This document shows positions 5,899 to 6,662 of a stretch of 6,662 bases of DNA, piece by piece. Source of the DNA: Bacillota bacterium. Its GTDB lineage: Bacteria > Bacillota > Clostridia > Oscillospirales > Ruminococcaceae. The position numbers and the translations under genes are program-made. Each line of letters starts with the position of its first letter. The first letter of the stretch is position 1. The notes under the pieces were generated by a model, which saw nothing but the letters and a program-made list of their open reading frames with translations, did no database searches and was not told where the DNA came from. Location of the stretch: NCBI GenBank assembly GCA_023391005.1, contig JAEWBS010000089.1, positions 1 to 6,662 of the forward strand, in the 5' to 3' direction.

Positions 5899-5925
5899 CG
5901 TGCAGCTGCATGAGGACGGCTTTTT
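5889..5925 (+). terminator. Regulated T-box terminator (Cys leader)
   Basis: A 15-bp stem (5889-5903 with 5908-5922, closing on AGCT, with two G-U pairs) runs into TTTTT (5921-5925). It shares bases with the antiterminator and should form when tRNA-Cys is charged. Confidence 0.9.
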
Positions 5926-5969
5926 GATACAATAATCATAACGGACGCCCGGTAATATGATATCTGATA

Positions 5970-5998
5970 GAAAGCGTGATAAATTTGCGCATGCTTTC
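5970..5998 (+). other. Hairpin in the cysS leader between T-box terminator and start
   Basis: GAAAGCGTG (5970-5978) pairs with CATGCTTTC (5990-5998), including one G-U pair, around an 11-base loop. No U-tract follows, so it is not a terminator. It lies in the 191-base stretch after the T-box, and could be an mRNA-processing or stability element. The structure is seen; the role is unknown. Confidence 0.4.
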
Positions 5999-6103
5999 AC
6001 CGTACGGCAAGGCGACAACGCCGTCAAGCGGTAAAAGCGCGCAAAACGATCGCGGTTTCTGTCGGATATTCGTATGAGATTGTACCGGTGCGCCCGCATC
6101 AGA

Positions 6104-6119
6104 AGGAGTGGTTTCTTTG
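6104..6119 (+). promoter_or_regulatory. Ribosome binding site and TTG start of cysS
   Basis: AGGAG (6104-6108) within AGAAGGAG lies 8 bases before TTG (6117-6119). The residues that follow, KIYNTLTRQKEEF, match the usual CysRS N-terminus, so TTG is the natural start; no ATG or GTG in frame lies close by. Confidence 0.8.
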
Positions 6120-6662
6120 AAAATTTATAATACCCTGACGCGGCAAAAAGAGGAATTCGTGCCGCTCGAGCCGGGCAAGGTGAAAATCTACGCCTGCGGC
6201 CCCACCGTCTATAATTTTATCCACATCGGCAACGCGCGCCCCATCTGCGTGTTCGACATGCTGCGCCGTTATTTTGAGTATCGCGGATATGAGGTGACTT
6301 TTGTCCAGAACTTCACCGATATCGACGACAAGCTCATCAACCGCGCCAACGACGAGGGTACAACCGTCCCCGACATCGCCGCCAAGTATATCAAGGAATA
6401 TATGACCGACGCCCAAGGCTTGGGCGTTCGCCCCGCGACAGTGCACCCCAAGGCGACCGAGACGGTGGATGAGATCATCCACGTTATCGAAACGCTGATC
6501 GATAGGGGCTTCGCCTACCCCTCGCAGGGCAGCGTGTATTTCCGCAGTCGCAAGTTTGACGATTACGGCAAGCTCTCGCACATGCCGATCGAGGATCTCG
6601 AGTCCGGCAGCCGCGTCGACGTTTCAGAGCACAAGGAAGACCCGCTCGATTTTGCGCTTTGG
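6117..6662 (+). CDS. cysS: Cysteinyl-tRNA synthetase, N-terminal part
   Basis: The first 182 residues of cysteinyl-tRNA synthetase are present; the gene runs off the right edge. The enzyme charges tRNA-Cys with cysteine in the cytoplasm using ATP. Visible are YACGPTVYNFIHIGNARP (25-42), containing the zinc-ligand Cys27 and the class I HIGH-type signature HIGN (36-39), then FTDIDDKLI (65-73), all standard for CysRS. The KMSKS motif and anticodon-binding domain lie beyond the window. Translation starts at TTG, 191 bases after the T-box terminator, with a strong Shine-Dalgarno site. Expression should rise when uncharged tRNA-Cys accumulates. No cysE or other cysteine gene precedes it. Confidence 0.96.
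   Translation, partial: MKIYNTLTRQKEEFVPLEPGKVKIYACGPTVYNFIHIGNARPICVFDMLRRYFEYRGYEVTFVQNFTDIDDKLINRANDEGTTVPDIAAKYIKEYMTDAQGLGVRPATVHPKATETVDEIIHVIETLIDRGFAYPSQGSVYFRSRKFDDYGKLSHMPIEDLESGSRVDVSEHKEDPLDFALW

Larger units (their letters stand above)
5668..5925 (+). ncRNA. T-box riboswitch (cysteine, UGC specifier) upstream of cysS
   Basis: The leader shows a full T-box plan. The Stem I base is CGGG/CCCG (5700-5703 with 5787-5790). The helix above it is GGTTTTCT/AGAAAACC (5707-5714 with 5774-5781), and the internal loop between carries GUGCG with the specifier UGC (5783-5785). AGAGAG (5731-5736) leads into the distal helix GCTGCGG/CCGCGGC (5736-5742 with 5757-5763). Two more stems follow: CGCCG/CGGCG (5810-5823) and TTTGCCC/GGGCAAA (5841-5861). 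Antiterminator and terminator come last. The bulge begins UGGA, complementary to the UCCA end expected of tRNA-Cys with its U73 discriminator. Together with cysS downstream this makes the cysteine assignment solid. Confidence 0.92.

Noticed and set aside
5655..6099. Three overlapping - strand frames over the cysS leader
   Set aside because: They lie antisense to a well-formed T-box, overlap one another in different frames and show no motif.
6099..6581. 160-codon - strand frame opposite cysS
   Set aside because: It is a shadow of the clear cysteinyl-tRNA synthetase frame on the + strand.

Overview
The window looks like a piece of a Clostridia (Firmicutes) chromosome, probably from the Oscillospiraceae/Ruminococcaceae side. 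The grounds are two T-box riboswitches, low-GC promoters and leaders beside GC-rich coding sequence, GTG and TTG starts with strong Shine-Dalgarno sites, and a hairpin-rich intergenic repeat of a style I associate with gut clostridia. The taxonomic placement is inference. I see no transposase, CRISPR array, phage gene, tRNA or rRNA, and no obviously new biological system; the interest lies in RNA regulation and gene context.

Left part (1-628): the 3' end of an acetyl-CoA hydrolase/CoA-transferase family gene on the + strand, followed by an intergenic zone with three hairpins. Two of these are terminator-like and appear crossed: each strand's transcript passes one hairpin lacking a U-tract before reaching one that has it.

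Middle (637-3480, - strand): a tryptophan-responsive unit. It has a promoter, a T-box leader with a probable UGG (Trp) specifier and a clear antiterminator/terminator pair, a TrpB2-type tryptophan synthase beta chain (460 aa), and 37 nt later a lipoprotein substrate-binding protein of the ABC_sub_bind/TrpX type (336 aa). No permease or ATPase gene follows it. A simple reading is that when charged tRNA-Trp is scarce, the cell makes both an enzyme that can convert indole plus serine to tryptophan and a binding protein for tryptophan or a related compound.

Centre right (3570-5037, + strand): a divergently transcribed citXG fusion for making and attaching the citrate lyase prosthetic group, with its own promoter, a GTG start and a weak downstream terminator. 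No citrate lyase subunit gene is in the window.

Right part (4979-6662, + strand): about 1.1 kb without a convincing protein gene. Its first 270 bases hold a cluster of hairpins and a 10-bp direct repeat; about 390 bases (5247-5632) hold nothing I recognise. A second promoter and T-box leader follow, with a UGC (Cys) specifier and a UGGA bulge matching the tRNA-Cys discriminator. The T-box controls cysS, which starts at a TTG codon and runs off the right edge.
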